Shown: positions 38,109 to 48,163, numbered from the stretch's first letter. The stretch: 64,000 nucleotides of DNA from Streptococcus intermedius SK54 = ATCC 27335 (GCF_000413475.1 NZ_ATFK01000001.1:310001-374000), one strand, 5' to 3'. Numbers and translations are program-made. Notes: a model not told the origin generated them from the letters alone.

Positions 38109-39976
38109 GACTATCAAGTAAACAAGAAAAGGCTCTTATCCGTTTAGAAAAGTATTTGAACTTAGGAGAAATTGAAGTCAGTCTTGCTCCTAACTCAACT
38201 GTATCGATCAAAGTGGAAGGTTGTCAAGGACATTATCAAGTCAGTTATGAACAACCTCATCAGATCTATCGAGCTTTGGCCCTTTTATCTGCCGCTCTTA
38301 AATCAGGGCAGGATGAGGTTCATATTGTGGAAGAAGCAGCTTATGAGGATTTGGCTTATATGGTTGACTGCTCCCGCAATGCTGTTTTAAACCTAACCTC
38401 AGCCAAGAAGATGATTGAAGTCTTGGCCTTGATGGGCTATTCCACTTTTGAACTCTATATGGAAGATACCTATGAGATAAAAGACCAGCCCTATTTTGGC
38501 TATTTCAGAGGCCACTATACCGTCGAAGAATTACAAGAGATTGAAAACTATGCTGCAGATTTTGATTTGGCTTTCGTTCCCTGCATTCAGACATTGGCTC
38601 ACCTGTCAGCTTTTGTCAAATGGCAGGTCCAGGAAGTGCAGGAACTTCGAGATGTTGAGGATATATTACTAATTGGCGAAGAAAAGGTCTATGACCTTAT
38701 CGAAGGCATGTTTCAGACCATGGCGCATCTGCATACACGCAAGATTAATATCGGAATGGATGAAGCCCACTTGGTTGGCCTCGGACGCTATTTAATTCAG
38801 CATGGTTTCCAAAATCGAAGTCTCCTCATGTGTCAACACCTTGAGCGAGTTTTGAATATTGCTGATAAGTATGGTTTCCATTGCCAGATGTGGAGTGATA
38901 TGTTCTTCAAGCTCATGTCAGCGGATGGCCAATATGACCGTGATGTAGAAATCCCAGAAGAAACCCGAGTTTATCTGGATCGTCTGAAACACAGAGTGAC
39001 CTTGGTTTATTGGGATTACTATCAGGATAGCGAGGAGAAATACAATCGTAACTTCCGTAATCACCAGAAAATCAGTCAGGACATCGCTTTTGCTGGAGGC
39101 GCTTGGAAGTGGATTGGTTTTACACCAAATAATCATTTCAGTCGTTTGGTAGCCATCGAAGCCAATAAGGCCTGCCGACAAAATCATATCAAGGAAGTGA
39201 TTGTAACTGGTTGGGGAGATAATGGTGGTGAATGCTCTCAATTTGCTATTTTACCTACCTTACAAATCTGGGCAGAATTAGCTTATCGCAATGATTTAAC
39301 AAATGTTACACAGCATTTTCTGCTTAGTACAGGCCTTGATTTTGATGATTTCATGAAAATAGATTTGGCTAATCTCTTGCCAGATTTGCCAGATAATCTC
39401 AGTGGTATCAATCCAAATCGTTATATTTTATATCAAGATATTCTTTGTCCATTACTGGATAAGCACATTCGCCCTCAAAAAGATAGACTTCATTTTGAAC
39501 AGGCGGCTCAGCAATTGAGAAATATTAGTAAAAGAGCAGGAAGCTACAGTTATTTATTTGCTACACAGGAACAGTTAAATCAAGTCTTAGCTCTTAAGGC
39601 TAGGATTAGCTCTCGTATTCGATCTGCTTATCAGAATAAACAAAAAACTATTTTAAAGACATTCGCCCTGGAGGATTTAGAAGTTCTTTATCAAGAAGTA
39701 GAGAAGTTTGCTGCATTGTTTAGCACGCAATGGATTGAGGAAAACAAGGTTTTTGGTTTAGATACGATTGATATTCGCATTGGTGGTTTGCTCAAGCGCA
39801 TCAAACGAGCGCAAGAGCGTTTGTTGCAGTATGTTAATGGGGAAGTCGATTGTTTAGAAGAGTTGGAAGTTGAACTCTTGCCCTTCAATGATTGTTATAC
39901 CGCACAAGGCTTTACAGTTACTAGTGCCAATCAATGGCATACGATTGCGACTGCTTCAACGATTTACACTACCTAA
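38093..39976 (+). CDS. Beta-N-acetylhexosaminidase, GH20 (GH20C type)
   Basis: Cytosolic GH20 exo-enzyme of 627 residues, the size of pneumococcal GH20C. The substrate-assisted catalytic pair Asp-Glu is in [15 protein letters not shown] near residue 225; earlier [13 protein letters not shown] and later [17 protein letters not shown] complete the barrel. No signal peptide, so it acts on imported fragments, removing terminal GlcNAc or GalNAc. The start is ATG 38093 after GGAGGAAGG, overlapping the kinase gene by 16 bases, so the two are translationally coupled. The longer frame from 38072 is not needed. Confidence 0.92.
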   Translation: MATFLGLSSKQEKALIRLEKYLNLGEIEVSLAPNSTVSIKVEGCQGHYQVSYEQPHQIYRALALLSAALKSGQDEVHIVEEAAYEDLAYMVDCSRNAVLNLTSAKKMIEVLALMGYSTFELYMEDTYEIKDQPYFGYFRGHYTVEELQEIENYAADFDLAFVPCIQTLAHLSAFVKWQVQEVQELRDVEDILLIGEEKVYDLIEGMFQTMAHLHTRKINIGMDEAHLVGLGRYLIQHGFQNRSLLMCQHLERVLNIADKYGFHCQMWSDMFFKLMSADGQYDRDVEIPEETRVYLDRLKHRVTLVYWDYYQDSEEKYNRNFRNHQKISQDIAFAGGAWKWIGFTPNNHFSRLVAIEANKACRQNHIKEVIVTGWGDNGGECSQFAILPTLQIWAELAYRNDLTNVTQHFLLSTGLDFDDFMKIDLANLLPDLPDNLSGINPNRYILYQDILCPLLDKHIRPQKDRLHFEQAAQQLRNISKRAGSYSYLFATQEQLNQVLALKARISSRIRSAYQNKQKTILKTFALEDLEVLYQEVEKFAALFSTQWIEENKVFGLDTIDIRIGGLLKRIKRAQERLLQYVNGEVDCLEELEVELLPFNDCYTAQGFTVTSANQWHTIATASTIYTT

Positions 39977-40109
39977 TCAAAACATGACTTACTTGCGATC
40001 AATCTTTTTTAATAAACTAAAAGTGTCTTTTTCCTATTTTCGTCATATAATAAATAATTAGTAGAATTTTTTCTATAATTAGGAGTTTAGTTAAGGCCAT
40101 GAAAAGGGG

Positions 40110-40135
40110 TATAATAAAATATGGAAGCGGTATCA
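40110..40135 (+). promoter_or_regulatory. Importer operon -10 element and perfect cre site
   Basis: -10 TATAAT at 40110-40115 places the transcript start near 40121. TGGAAGCGGTATCA at 40122-40135 matches every fixed position of the CcpA consensus TGNAANCGNNNNCA and lies at +1, so catabolite repression by roadblock is expected. A good -35 is not visible. Confidence 0.7.
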
Positions 40136-40162
40136 TTCTCAAAAAAGGAAAGGGGGATTTTA

Positions 40163-41083
40163 GTGAAAAATTTTGTAAAAACCTTAAAAGATAATGCAAT
40201 TTTTTTATTCATGGTTTTACCTGGTGTCATTTGGCTGATCCTATTTTTCTATATACCTGTTTTAGGAAATGTGGTTGCTTTTAAAAACTTTAAACTAAGC
40301 AGCGAAGGTTTTCTCCATAGTGTACTGACTAGCGAATGGGTGGGGCTAAAGAATTTTCAGTTCCTCTTTAACTCAAAAGATGCTTTTACGATTACGCGAA
40401 ATACGGTTTTGTACAATAGTGGATTTATTATTTTAGGCCTTATTTTCTCTGTAGGGTTTGCTATTGTCTTTAGTGAATTGCGCTCAAAGAGATTAGTGAA
40501 ATTCTATCAAACAACAATGTTATTTCCTTATTTTCTTTCATGGGTTATCATCAGTTTCTTCGTTGATGCTTTCTTGAATCCAGGAAAAGGATTGTTGAAC
40601 CATCTCTTGCATAATCCAAATATCAATTTTTATACAGTTCTGTCTTTTTGGCCAGCTTTCATTCTCTTTATTGGGATTTGGAAAGGGCTTGGTTACAGTA
40701 GTATTTTCTATTATGCAAGTATTATGGGAATTGATCCAACTTATTATGAAGCAGCTACGGTTGACGGTGCTTCAAAATGGCAGCGAATTCGCCATGTCAC
40801 CATTCCATCTCTAGCTTCTTTAATTACCGTCTTGACAATTTTGGCAGTCGGAAATATCTTCCGTGCAGACTTTGGGCTTTTTTATACAGTTCCGCATGAC
40901 TCTGGTTCACTTTATAGTGTCACCAATGTTCTAGATACCTATGTTTATCGTGGAATTTCCGGTACAGGGGACTTAGGAATGGCGTCTGCAGCAGGGCTCT
41001 ACCAATCGATTGTGGGCTGTATTCTAGTTGTTGTAAGTAATTTAATCGTCCGCAGAATTGACAAAGAATCTGCTCTGTTTTAG
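40163..41083 (+). CDS. ngtP1: N-glycan ABC importer permease 1 (NgtP1-like)
   Basis: LplB/UgpA-type sugar permease of 306 residues with six membrane segments and the EAA motif YYEAATVDGASKWQRIRHVT near residue 195, which docks the ATPase. GTG 40163 is chosen because AGGGGG lies six bases upstream; the upstream ATG at 40121 coincides with the predicted transcription start, so it cannot be used with a leader. Together with the next two genes it forms an importer lacking its own ATPase; by analogy with pneumococcus a shared MsmK-type ATPase would energise it. Confidence 0.85.
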   Translation: MKNFVKTLKDNAIFLFMVLPGVIWLILFFYIPVLGNVVAFKNFKLSSEGFLHSVLTSEWVGLKNFQFLFNSKDAFTITRNTVLYNSGFIILGLIFSVGFAIVFSELRSKRLVKFYQTTMLFPYFLSWVIISFFVDAFLNPGKGLLNHLLHNPNINFYTVLSFWPAFILFIGIWKGLGYSSIFYYASIMGIDPTYYEAATVDGASKWQRIRHVTIPSLASLITVLTILAVGNIFRADFGLFYTVPHDSGSLYSVTNVLDTYVYRGISGTGDLGMASAAGLYQSIVGCILVVVSNLIVRRIDKESALF

Positions 41084-41096
41084 AAAAGAGGAGACT

Positions 41097-42029
41097 ATGA
41101 AATCGAAAAAAATTCAAAAAGAAAAGATTGATTATGTCGGTATTCATTCTTTTGATAAAAAAACAGACTTTTTCTTTAATGTCTTGATTGCAATTTTTGC
41201 CTTATCTTGTGTCTTACCTTTCTTCTTTGTGATTATCATATCTCTGACGGATGAAACAAGTTTGGTACAGAATGGCTTTGCTTTTTGGCCATCAAAGTTT
41301 AGCTTGGCGGGTTATGAATTTTTACTTTCTTTGAAAGATAAATTGTTACAGTCGCTTTTTATCACAATTTTTATTACGATTGTAGGAACCACTCTAAATG
41401 TCTTTTTCACAACGACTTATGCCTATGCTATTTCAAGGAGAACATTTAAATACAGACGATTTTTCACTCTTTTTGCCATGGCAAGCATGCTCTTTCAAGC
41501 AGGATTGATTCCAACCTATATTATTATGACAACCTTTTTAGGTTTAGGTGATACAGTCTGGGCATTGATTTTGCCACTGTTGCTTAGTCCTTTCAATATT
41601 ATTCTGATGCGAACTTTCTTTAAACGAACCATTTCAGAGTCCATTATTGAATCAGCAAAGATTGATGGAGCAAGCGAGACAAGAATTTTCTTTCAAATCT
41701 GTCTACCACTGTCGCTTCCAGGTATTGCAACGATCACGCTTTTCACAGCGCTAGCTTACTGGAACGATTGGTTCAATGCCTTGCTTTATATCCGTAGCGA
41801 TAACTTAGTTCCACTTCAATACTTACTGATAAAAATTCAGCAAAATCTGGACTATCTTTCTAAAAGTGTAGGAGCAAGTGCCCAACTTGCAGGTTTAACA
41901 AACTCTTTTCCTAAAGAATCAGCTCGTATGGCCATGGTGGTTTTAGCGACCGTGCCAATTGCTTGTGTTTATCCATTCTTCCAACGCTATTTTGTGAAGG
42001 GGTTGACAATCGGTGGTGTAAAAGAATAG
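41097..42029 (+). CDS. ngtP2: N-glycan ABC importer permease 2 (NgtP2-like)
   Basis: LplC/YtcP-type sugar permease of 310 residues, six membrane segments, with the EAA motif IIESAKIDGASETRIFFQICLP near residue 190 (landmark only). Start chosen at ATG 41097 after GAGGAG; the longer frame from 41058 overlaps permease 1 and has no ribosome site. It forms a heterodimer with permease 1. Substrate is inferred from synteny and family as N-glycan oligosaccharide. Confidence 0.86.
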   Translation: MKSKKIQKEKIDYVGIHSFDKKTDFFFNVLIAIFALSCVLPFFFVIIISLTDETSLVQNGFAFWPSKFSLAGYEFLLSLKDKLLQSLFITIFITIVGTTLNVFFTTTYAYAISRRTFKYRRFFTLFAMASMLFQAGLIPTYIIMTTFLGLGDTVWALILPLLLSPFNIILMRTFFKRTISESIIESAKIDGASETRIFFQICLPLSLPGIATITLFTALAYWNDWFNALLYIRSDNLVPLQYLLIKIQQNLDYLSKSVGASAQLAGLTNSFPKESARMAMVVLATVPIACVYPFFQRYFVKGLTIGGVKE

Positions 42030-42117
42030 TGCCTAATAGCATTGAAAAATACTTTATCAGTATGGAAAATTTTAAAGTCATTTATAAATGTAAATAATAA
42101 AAAAGGAGACTTTTCAT

Positions 42118-43599
42118 ATGAAAAAATGGAAAAAATATGCTCTGACCTCTACTAGTCTTTTAGCTTTGTCTGCAATGCTTGCAGGCTGTGGGAATCTGAC
42201 TGGTAATAACCAAAAATCTTCTAAGACAGAGGATGGGAAAACAGTTCTTAAGATGTATCAAATTGGTGATAAACCAGAGAATCTTAAGGAGCTTCTAGCC
42301 AACGCTAATAAGATTATTGGGAAAAAAATCAATGCTAAATTAGAGATTCAGTATATTGGCTGGGGTGATTATGAACAAAAGATGAATGTTATCACTTCAT
42401 CTGGTGAAAATTATGATATTGCTTTTGCACAAAACTATGTCATCAATGCCCAAAAAGGTGCGTATGCTGACCTGACAAAATTGTATCAAAAAGAAGGAAA
42501 GAAGCTATATGATTCCTTGGATCCAGCTTATATCAAAGGGAATACGATTAATGGCAAGATTTACGCTGTACCAGTCAATGCCAATGTAGCCTCTTCTCAA
42601 AATTTCGCTTTCAATGGTCCACTTCTTAAGAAATATGGTATTGGTGATGTTTCTAACATTCATTCCTACAAAGATTTGGAACCAGTTTTGAAAGCGGCTA
42701 AGGAAAAAGATCCAAAAGTAACACCATTTGCTATTGGTAAAAACTTTATTCCATCTGATAATTTTGATTATCCTATAACTAATAATCTTCCATTTGCGAT
42801 TGATTTAGAAGGAGATAAGACGAAGATTGTCAACCGTTATGAGGTTCCTCGCTTCTTAGATAGTTTACGGACTATTCACAAATATTATAAAGCAGGATAC
42901 ATTCCAAAAGATGTTGCAACTAGTGACACTACATATGAATTGTCACAAGATACTTGGTTAGTCCAAGAACAAACCGTCGGACCTGCTGATTATGGAAATA
43001 GCTTGCTTTCACGCGTTGCAAATCGGAATATTAAAATCAGTCAATTGACAAAAAATTATAAGAAAAATCAAACGACACAAGTAGCAAACTTTGTCATTTC
43101 CAATAATTCTAAAAATAAAGCAAAAGCAATGGAATTACTGAACTTGCTTAATACCGATCCAGAGTTGCTGAACGGTTTGGTATATGGACCTAAAGGTAAA
43201 AATTGGGAAGACGTTGCTGGTAAAAAGAATCGAGTGAGAACACTGAAAGGCTATAATAACCGTACTCATATGTCCGGCTGGAATACAGGTAATAATTGGC
43301 TGCTTCACGTTGATGAAAAGGTAACAGATCAACAAATTAAAGATTCTAAAAAGATTCTTTCTGAGGCACCAGAATCACCAGCACTCGGATTCAACTTTAA
43401 TGTAGATCCTGTAAAAGCTGAAGTATCTAGTATTACCAATACAATTAAAGAATATGCTACAGCAATCAATACAGGTACAGTTGATCCAGATGTTGAAATT
43501 CCTAAAATGATGGCAAAACTGAAATCAGAAGGTGCTTATGATAAAGTCATGAAAGAGTTTCAAAGACAATACGATAAATTCCTTGCTTCTAAAAAATAA
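42118..43599 (+). CDS. ngtS: Oligosaccharide-binding lipoprotein (NgtS-like)
   Basis: Extracellular solute-binding lipoprotein of 493 residues. A lipobox LSAMLAGC places the lipidated Cys at about residue 24 after a short signal peptide. The mature part has the two-lobe fold of type 1 family binding proteins, with DYEQKMNVITSSGENYDIAFAQNYV-type strand order near 75-110 and a DUF3502-like C-terminal domain (ending KEFQRQYDKFLASKK). Pneumococcal NgtS binds complex N-glycans released by EndoD. AAAAAGGAG precedes the ATG. Likely most abundant product of the importer operon. Confidence 0.87.
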   Translation: MKKWKKYALTSTSLLALSAMLAGCGNLTGNNQKSSKTEDGKTVLKMYQIGDKPENLKELLANANKIIGKKINAKLEIQYIGWGDYEQKMNVITSSGENYDIAFAQNYVINAQKGAYADLTKLYQKEGKKLYDSLDPAYIKGNTINGKIYAVPVNANVASSQNFAFNGPLLKKYGIGDVSNIHSYKDLEPVLKAAKEKDPKVTPFAIGKNFIPSDNFDYPITNNLPFAIDLEGDKTKIVNRYEVPRFLDSLRTIHKYYKAGYIPKDVATSDTTYELSQDTWLVQEQTVGPADYGNSLLSRVANRNIKISQLTKNYKKNQTTQVANFVISNNSKNKAKAMELLNLLNTDPELLNGLVYGPKGKNWEDVAGKKNRVRTLKGYNNRTHMSGWNTGNNWLLHVDEKVTDQQIKDSKKILSEAPESPALGFNFNVDPVKAEVSSITNTIKEYATAINTGTVDPDVEIPKMMAKLKSEGAYDKVMKEFQRQYDKFLASKK

Positions 43600-43615
43600 G
43601 CTTAGATTAGCATAT

Positions 43616-43644
43616 CTCCTTGGATTTATCTAAGGAGGTTTTTA
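43616..43644 (+). terminator. Terminator after the binding-protein gene
   Basis: CTCCTTgGAT / ATCtAAGGAG stem, small loop, then TTTTT. Confidence 0.8.
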
Positions 43645-43784
43645 GTTAGCAAAATTTTGAAATATCACAGAACAGTTCATCTTTATTTTAGGTTTTGTGG
43701 TAAATAGAAGAAAATCAAATGAGGAATAGTTGAGACTTAGCTATAATACTTCATTAATAGAGATAAGTGAAAGATTTGAAAATT

Positions 43785-43812
43785 TTTGAAAACGGTTAAA
43801 ATATGGTATAAT
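43785..43812 (+). promoter_or_regulatory. Promoter of the DUF624-TCS operon with cre-like site
   Basis: -10 TATAAT at 43807-43812 with -35 TTTGAA at 43785-43790 (16-base spacer). A near-cre TGAAAACGGTTAAA at 43787-43800 (one fixed position off) overlaps the -35. The rest of the 261-base gap after the terminator shows no gene. Confidence 0.55.
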
Positions 43813-43860
43813 CATTTCATGTAGTAGATGATTTTACTGATAAGAATTGAGGAATAAAGA

Positions 43861-44481
43861 ATGGGAAAATTGATTGAATTAATTTTTCAAAGAGTTTATA
43901 TGGCTATGATAGCGACAGCGATTTTTTGGCTCTTAACATTGTCAGGTGGACTGTTTTTTGGACTTGCTCCAGCAGGAAGTACACTCATGACTCTCTTTCA
44001 GCAGTATCGCTATGATTATAAACGATATCATTGGCAGGAGGCGTGGACTGTATTCAAAAGCAATTTCGTATGTGCCAATCAAATTTTTTATAGTTTCTTT
44101 ATAGTAGAAGGTGTTTTGTTTTATGGCATTTTTCTACTAGTGCAATTACCACATCAAACAATTCTGCATATTTTACTTGCAATTCTGGATTTAGTTTTCT
44201 TACTAGTTGCACCCTTATCATACGCTGTTTATTTAAAATTGCAAGTCTACTTTGAACTATCTTATAAAAATTGGTTCAAACTGGCTTTAATTGGTCCTTT
44301 TCTCAATATTTCAGCCGTATTAAAAGTTCTAGTGGGAACGATCTTATTATCAATTGCTGGTTATTATATACCTGCTTTACTCTTTTTTGTTTTTATTGGA
44401 GTCTGGCATTTTTTTATCAGCGATGTTTTAGAACCTATTTATCAAATAGTTCAGTCTAAATTAATCATGAAAGAACAATGA
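43861..44481 (+). CDS. DUF624 (YesL-like) membrane protein
   Basis: A 206-residue protein with five to six hydrophobic segments, matching the YesL/DUF624 family that accompanies YesM/YesN two-component systems and sugar transporters in Firmicutes. The N-terminal FFGLAPAGSTLMTLFQQYRYD is the family's signature region (about 40-60). Function is not established; a role in sensing or transport assembly is assumed from co-occurrence. Its stop overlaps the kinase start by four bases (ATGA), so they are translationally coupled. Confidence 0.88.
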   Translation: MGKLIELIFQRVYMAMIATAIFWLLTLSGGLFFGLAPAGSTLMTLFQQYRYDYKRYHWQEAWTVFKSNFVCANQIFYSFFIVEGVLFYGIFLLVQLPHQTILHILLAILDLVFLLVAPLSYAVYLKLQVYFELSYKNWFKLALIGPFLNISAVLKVLVGTILLSIAGYYIPALLFFVFIGVWHFFISDVLEPIYQIVQSKLIMKEQ

Positions 44482-46121
44482 AAAAATTTTGGTTAAACTC
44501 ATTATTAAAAGCCTATGCTGTGATTATGATTGTTATCATCGGCTGTCTAAGTTTCATTCTTTCTTATGTAGCTTGGCAGGGAAAGAAGCAGGAGATAGAA
44601 CGAATTTCTCAGCAAGCTGCAACGAGATTGGTGGAAGAAGTTGAATATTATAATCGCCGTACTATTCAGTTAGCACAGAGCCTAGTGGAGAATCAAGCGA
44701 AGCTCGAAGGAGTTTATAAATATTTTACATTAAGCCCGGCAGAATATGCTAGTTGGCGTTTATCGGAGGATGTTCCAGACTATGTTCAGGTTTCTCTGCA
44801 TCGAAATATTAATAATATCTATGTTGAAAATGATTTTGTAAAAGGTATTGATATTGCTTTAAAAGATTATAAGACAGTCTTTATATCTACACGAGAAACG
44901 AAGGGTGGAAAACAGATAGCGGCAGCAAAATTCAAACCAGCTGCTGATGCATTTCCGATTGCTATTTATGATAAAGCTGCGGGTCAAGTCATCGGAACAG
45001 TTTACATAACAGTTGATACGACTATTTTTAAAAATATAGTAGATAATACTAGGAGAGAAATCCCTCTTGTCGCTAGAATCACCTCATCCTATAACAAAGA
45101 AATAGCACACTTTGGTGAAAATCACCTGAGTAAAGATATTCGGTGGATAAAAAAAGAAACAGCTTATAATTATCTGATACAAGTAGCAGTTCCTTCGTTT
45201 TATATGTTTAATAGTATTCTTTCTAGTATTAGTCTGATTGTTCTTTCTGGTCTTGCGTTGGTTGTGATTTTATATTGGAGCTTGCAACGTATTTTTTTGA
45301 ATTATCAAAGACAGGTTGTAGATATTGTAGATACGATTCAGGATATCACTCAGGGAGAAAACAACAAGCGAATTGATACTGCTACAAAAGAGCAAGAACT
45401 GCTGCTTATTGCAACGAATACCAATACTATGCTAAATAGTTTAGATAAAAATATCCGTGATATTTATCGGTTACAGCTTACTCAAAAGGATGCTAACATG
45501 CGTGCACTTCAGGCGCAAATTAATCCTCATTTTATGTACAATACATTGGAATTTATCCGCATGTATGCTGTTATGCAAAGCCAAGAAGAACTGGCGGATA
45601 TTATTTATGAATTTAGCAGTTTGCTAAGAAATAATACTTCTAGTGAAACCAAGACAAGGCTGGAGGATGAGCTGAAATTTTGCCGTAAATATAGTTATCT
45701 CTGTATGGTACGTCATCCGAAGTCTGTTGCTTATGGTTTTAAAATAGATGAAGGACTAAAAGATATGTTGCTTCCTAAATTTAGTATTCAGCCTTTAGTA
45801 GAAAATTATTTTGCTCATGGAATTGATTATCGCAGAAAAGACAATGTCATCAGCGTTAAAGCAGTTAAAATAGCAGGTGCTGTCAGATTGTTGATTCAGG
45901 ATAATGGTTGTGGAATGCCGCCCGAAAAATTAGCTCAGATTCAGCAAATGTTAGCTAATCGTCAGCTGCTTGGTATAGACAACGGAGAGATAAGAAAGTC
46001 TATTGGAATTGTGAATGTTCACGAGCGTTTCTTGCTCTTTTTCGGAGAACGGTATAACATTCAGATCGAATCCCGAAAAAATCAGGGAGTTACCTATACT
46101 ATAGAAATTAAGGATGAATAG
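44478..46121 (+). CDS. YesM-type sensor histidine kinase (TCS07-like)
   Basis: This 547-residue kinase has a first membrane helix near residues 12-32 and a second near 245-270, with an extracytoplasmic dCache-like sensor between them. A HAMP linker follows, then the His_kinase domain with MRALQAQINPHFMYNTLEFIRMY near residue 340 (the phospho-His in NPHFMYNTLE) and an HATPase region with FSIQPLVENYFAHGI and DNGCGMP. This LytS/YesM layout is that of the pneumococcal TCS07 sensor, reported to govern host-glycan use. Genomic position right after the N-glycan importer supports the same role here. Confidence 0.9.
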   Translation: MKKFWLNSLLKAYAVIMIVIIGCLSFILSYVAWQGKKQEIERISQQAATRLVEEVEYYNRRTIQLAQSLVENQAKLEGVYKYFTLSPAEYASWRLSEDVPDYVQVSLHRNINNIYVENDFVKGIDIALKDYKTVFISTRETKGGKQIAAAKFKPAADAFPIAIYDKAAGQVIGTVYITVDTTIFKNIVDNTRREIPLVARITSSYNKEIAHFGENHLSKDIRWIKKETAYNYLIQVAVPSFYMFNSILSSISLIVLSGLALVVILYWSLQRIFLNYQRQVVDIVDTIQDITQGENNKRIDTATKEQELLLIATNTNTMLNSLDKNIRDIYRLQLTQKDANMRALQAQINPHFMYNTLEFIRMYAVMQSQEELADIIYEFSSLLRNNTSSETKTRLEDELKFCRKYSYLCMVRHPKSVAYGFKIDEGLKDMLLPKFSIQPLVENYFAHGIDYRRKDNVISVKAVKIAGAVRLLIQDNGCGMPPEKLAQIQQMLANRQLLGIDNGEIRKSIGIVNVHERFLLFFGERYNIQIESRKNQGVTYTIEIKDE

Positions 46122-46131
46122 AGAAAACATT

Positions 46132-47424
46132 ATGTACAAAGTATTGTTAGTTGATGATGAATACATGATTACAGAAGGGCTCAAAGTACTCATTCCTTTT
46201 GAAAATTGGAAGATGGAAGTTGTAGCGACTGCTAATGATGCAGAAACTGCTTTAAAATATATCAAAACAAATCCTGTGGATCTAGTTATTACAGATGTCA
46301 ATATGCCAGGTATGAATGGGCTGGATATGATTGCTCAGATGAAGTCTTCTTTACCAAATGTTGCGTTCATTATTTTATCTGGTTATCAGGAATTTGAGTA
46401 TGTTAAAACAGCTTTAAACTTACAAGTTGCGGACTATTTAGTGAAGCCAGTTAATAAACTGGAATTGGCAGCTATTTTAGAAAAATTATCCAAAAATTTT
46501 GAACAATCCTCTTACCATCAGATGGTGACTATTTTTCAAGATGATACTACAGAAGAAGAAATAGTTCACTTGCTAAAGGAAGTAGGGCCAATCTATCTAG
46601 GAGCTAGTACAAAAGCACAGGGTATCTTCTCTATTCCTTATCATAGTTCAGGGCAATCAATCTATCTTTTTCTTTCTCATCAAAAAGAAGAGAGTATCTA
46701 TGAAGTTGAATTTTCAGCGCCCTATAAAGAACAAATTCAGCATTTCAAGCTCAATTTGGAAAAAACAATTTTTTATGGAACAATCAGTTTGAAGGTACAA
46801 AATCCACTTTTTAGCTACTATGAACCTATGTATCGGGTGATTATTCAAGGAAATATTCATCAAATTTTGGAAGAATTGGATTTGCTAAAAGAAATTATCC
46901 TAAAAAATACCCCGAAGGTTTCTATTACTAAGCAGTTGATGATCCAGTTTATCATGGATGTCTATCACCTTTTTGAACATTTGAAATCAGATGATATCAC
47001 CAGTATTATCAAAGAAATTGAAGGGATGCACTCTTTTGATGAATTGTTAAGTTATATCAAGCTGCAGTTGCAAGATTTATTTGCTCAGTATCGGATGAAT
47101 GAAAATGTAGCCAGTGTTTTAGAGGTTATTGGTCGTGATTACCAAACAGATTTGTCCTTGAAAGATATTAGTAAAGAGCTTTATATCAATCCAGTTTATC
47201 TAGGACAGTTGATTAAGCGCGAAACGGATTCAACCTTTGCTGAGTTACTTAATAAACAACGAATTAAGGCCGCCCAACAGCTTCTTTTATCCACTAATGA
47301 TAGTATTGAGGATGTTTGTTATGCGGTGGGATACAGCAATGTCGGGTATTTTTACAAGGTTTTTCGCAAACTTTGTGGTAAATCTCCTAAAGCTTATCGC
47401 CGTCAGTCTAATAATAAAAGATAA
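46132..47424 (+). CDS. YesN/AraC-type response regulator (TCS07-like)
   Basis: A 430-residue response regulator. Receiver domain (1-120): MYKVLLVDDEYMITEGL, phospho-Asp in VDLVITDVNMPGMNG near 54, and the Lys in VADYLVKPVNKLE. A helical middle domain follows. The C-terminal AraC/HTH_18 domain (about 330-428) has VIGRDYQTDLSLKDIS and the second helix-turn-helix SIEDVCYAVGYSNVGYFYKVFRK. ATG 46132 gives the standard MYKVLLVDD start; the ATG at 46114 overlaps the kinase stop and has AAGG adjoining it, leaving too little spacing. Probably activates the glycan genes. Confidence 0.9.
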   Translation: MYKVLLVDDEYMITEGLKVLIPFENWKMEVVATANDAETALKYIKTNPVDLVITDVNMPGMNGLDMIAQMKSSLPNVAFIILSGYQEFEYVKTALNLQVADYLVKPVNKLELAAILEKLSKNFEQSSYHQMVTIFQDDTTEEEIVHLLKEVGPIYLGASTKAQGIFSIPYHSSGQSIYLFLSHQKEESIYEVEFSAPYKEQIQHFKLNLEKTIFYGTISLKVQNPLFSYYEPMYRVIIQGNIHQILEELDLLKEIILKNTPKVSITKQLMIQFIMDVYHLFEHLKSDDITSIIKEIEGMHSFDELLSYIKLQLQDLFAQYRMNENVASVLEVIGRDYQTDLSLKDISKELYINPVYLGQLIKRETDSTFAELLNKQRIKAAQQLLLSTNDSIEDVCYAVGYSNVGYFYKVFRKLCGKSPKAYRRQSNNKR

Positions 47425-47514
47425 CAGTCATATTGTTGCTTTTTTGAAATTTCCTTTGAAAATACTGTAATAGGAACAAATGGGAGAGATAACTTTAAAC
47501 TTGTGGAGGAGAAA

Positions 47515-48081
47515 TTGAGTAAAAAATTAGAAAACATGAGTTTAGAAGAATTATGGCAATTGTTTCCCATATTTCTTGTAACACATAATAAAGAATGGGC
47601 GGATTGGTATGATGAGGAAGCAACCGCTATTTTGTCCCTGATACCAGCTAAATATATAGTAAGAATATCTCATATTGGTAGTACTGCTGTTCAAAATATA
47701 TGGGCAAAGAATATAGTAGATATATTACTTGAGGTTCGATTAGCCGAAGAACTAGAAATAGTGAAAAATATTCTTGTTGAAAATAATTGGTTATGCATGA
47801 GTCAAAGTACACGACGAATCTCATTAAATAAAGGATACACGGAGCAAGGTTTTGCAGAAAAAGTCTTTCATCTTCACATTAGAGTTGTAGGGGATAATGA
47901 TGAACTATATTTCAGAGATTACTTACGTGAGAATCATAATGTAGCGAAAGAATACGAACATCTAAAGCTGAACTTATGGAAGAAATTTGAACATGATAGA
48001 GACGGCTACACTGATGCAAAGCGTGAGTTTGTTAAACGATACACTAAAATTGCAAAAGAAAAATTTATAGGAAGATATTAA
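47515..48081 (+). CDS. GrpB/UPF0157 family protein
   Basis: A 188-residue protein of the GrpB (UPF0157) group, nucleotidyltransferase-fold proteins of unknown activity. Signatures are ISHIGSTAVQNIWAKNIVDILLEV (family pattern R-I-x-HIGSTAVxGxxAKPIIDI) near residue 55 and KVFHLHIRVVGDNDELYFRDYLRENHNVAKEYEHLK. The conserved KP-I-IDI motif reads KN-IVDI here. A TTG start at 47515 follows GGAGGAG; a GTG four codons earlier overlaps that site. No operon partner; a lone accessory gene. Confidence 0.8.
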   Translation: MSKKLENMSLEELWQLFPIFLVTHNKEWADWYDEEATAILSLIPAKYIVRISHIGSTAVQNIWAKNIVDILLEVRLAEELEIVKNILVENNWLCMSQSTRRISLNKGYTEQGFAEKVFHLHIRVVGDNDELYFRDYLRENHNVAKEYEHLKLNLWKKFEHDRDGYTDAKREFVKRYTKIAKEKFIGRY

Positions 48082-48163
48082 AATAGACACGAGCGCCGTG
48101 ATCGTGCTTTTAAGTTGAGTTTTTATACTGTAGCGTTTATAAATCTATATATAAATAAAAAGA

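Noticed and set aside
45951..46301. 116-codon minus-strand frame across the kinase/regulator junction
   Set aside because: Antisense to two coupled genes, no promoter or ribosome site.
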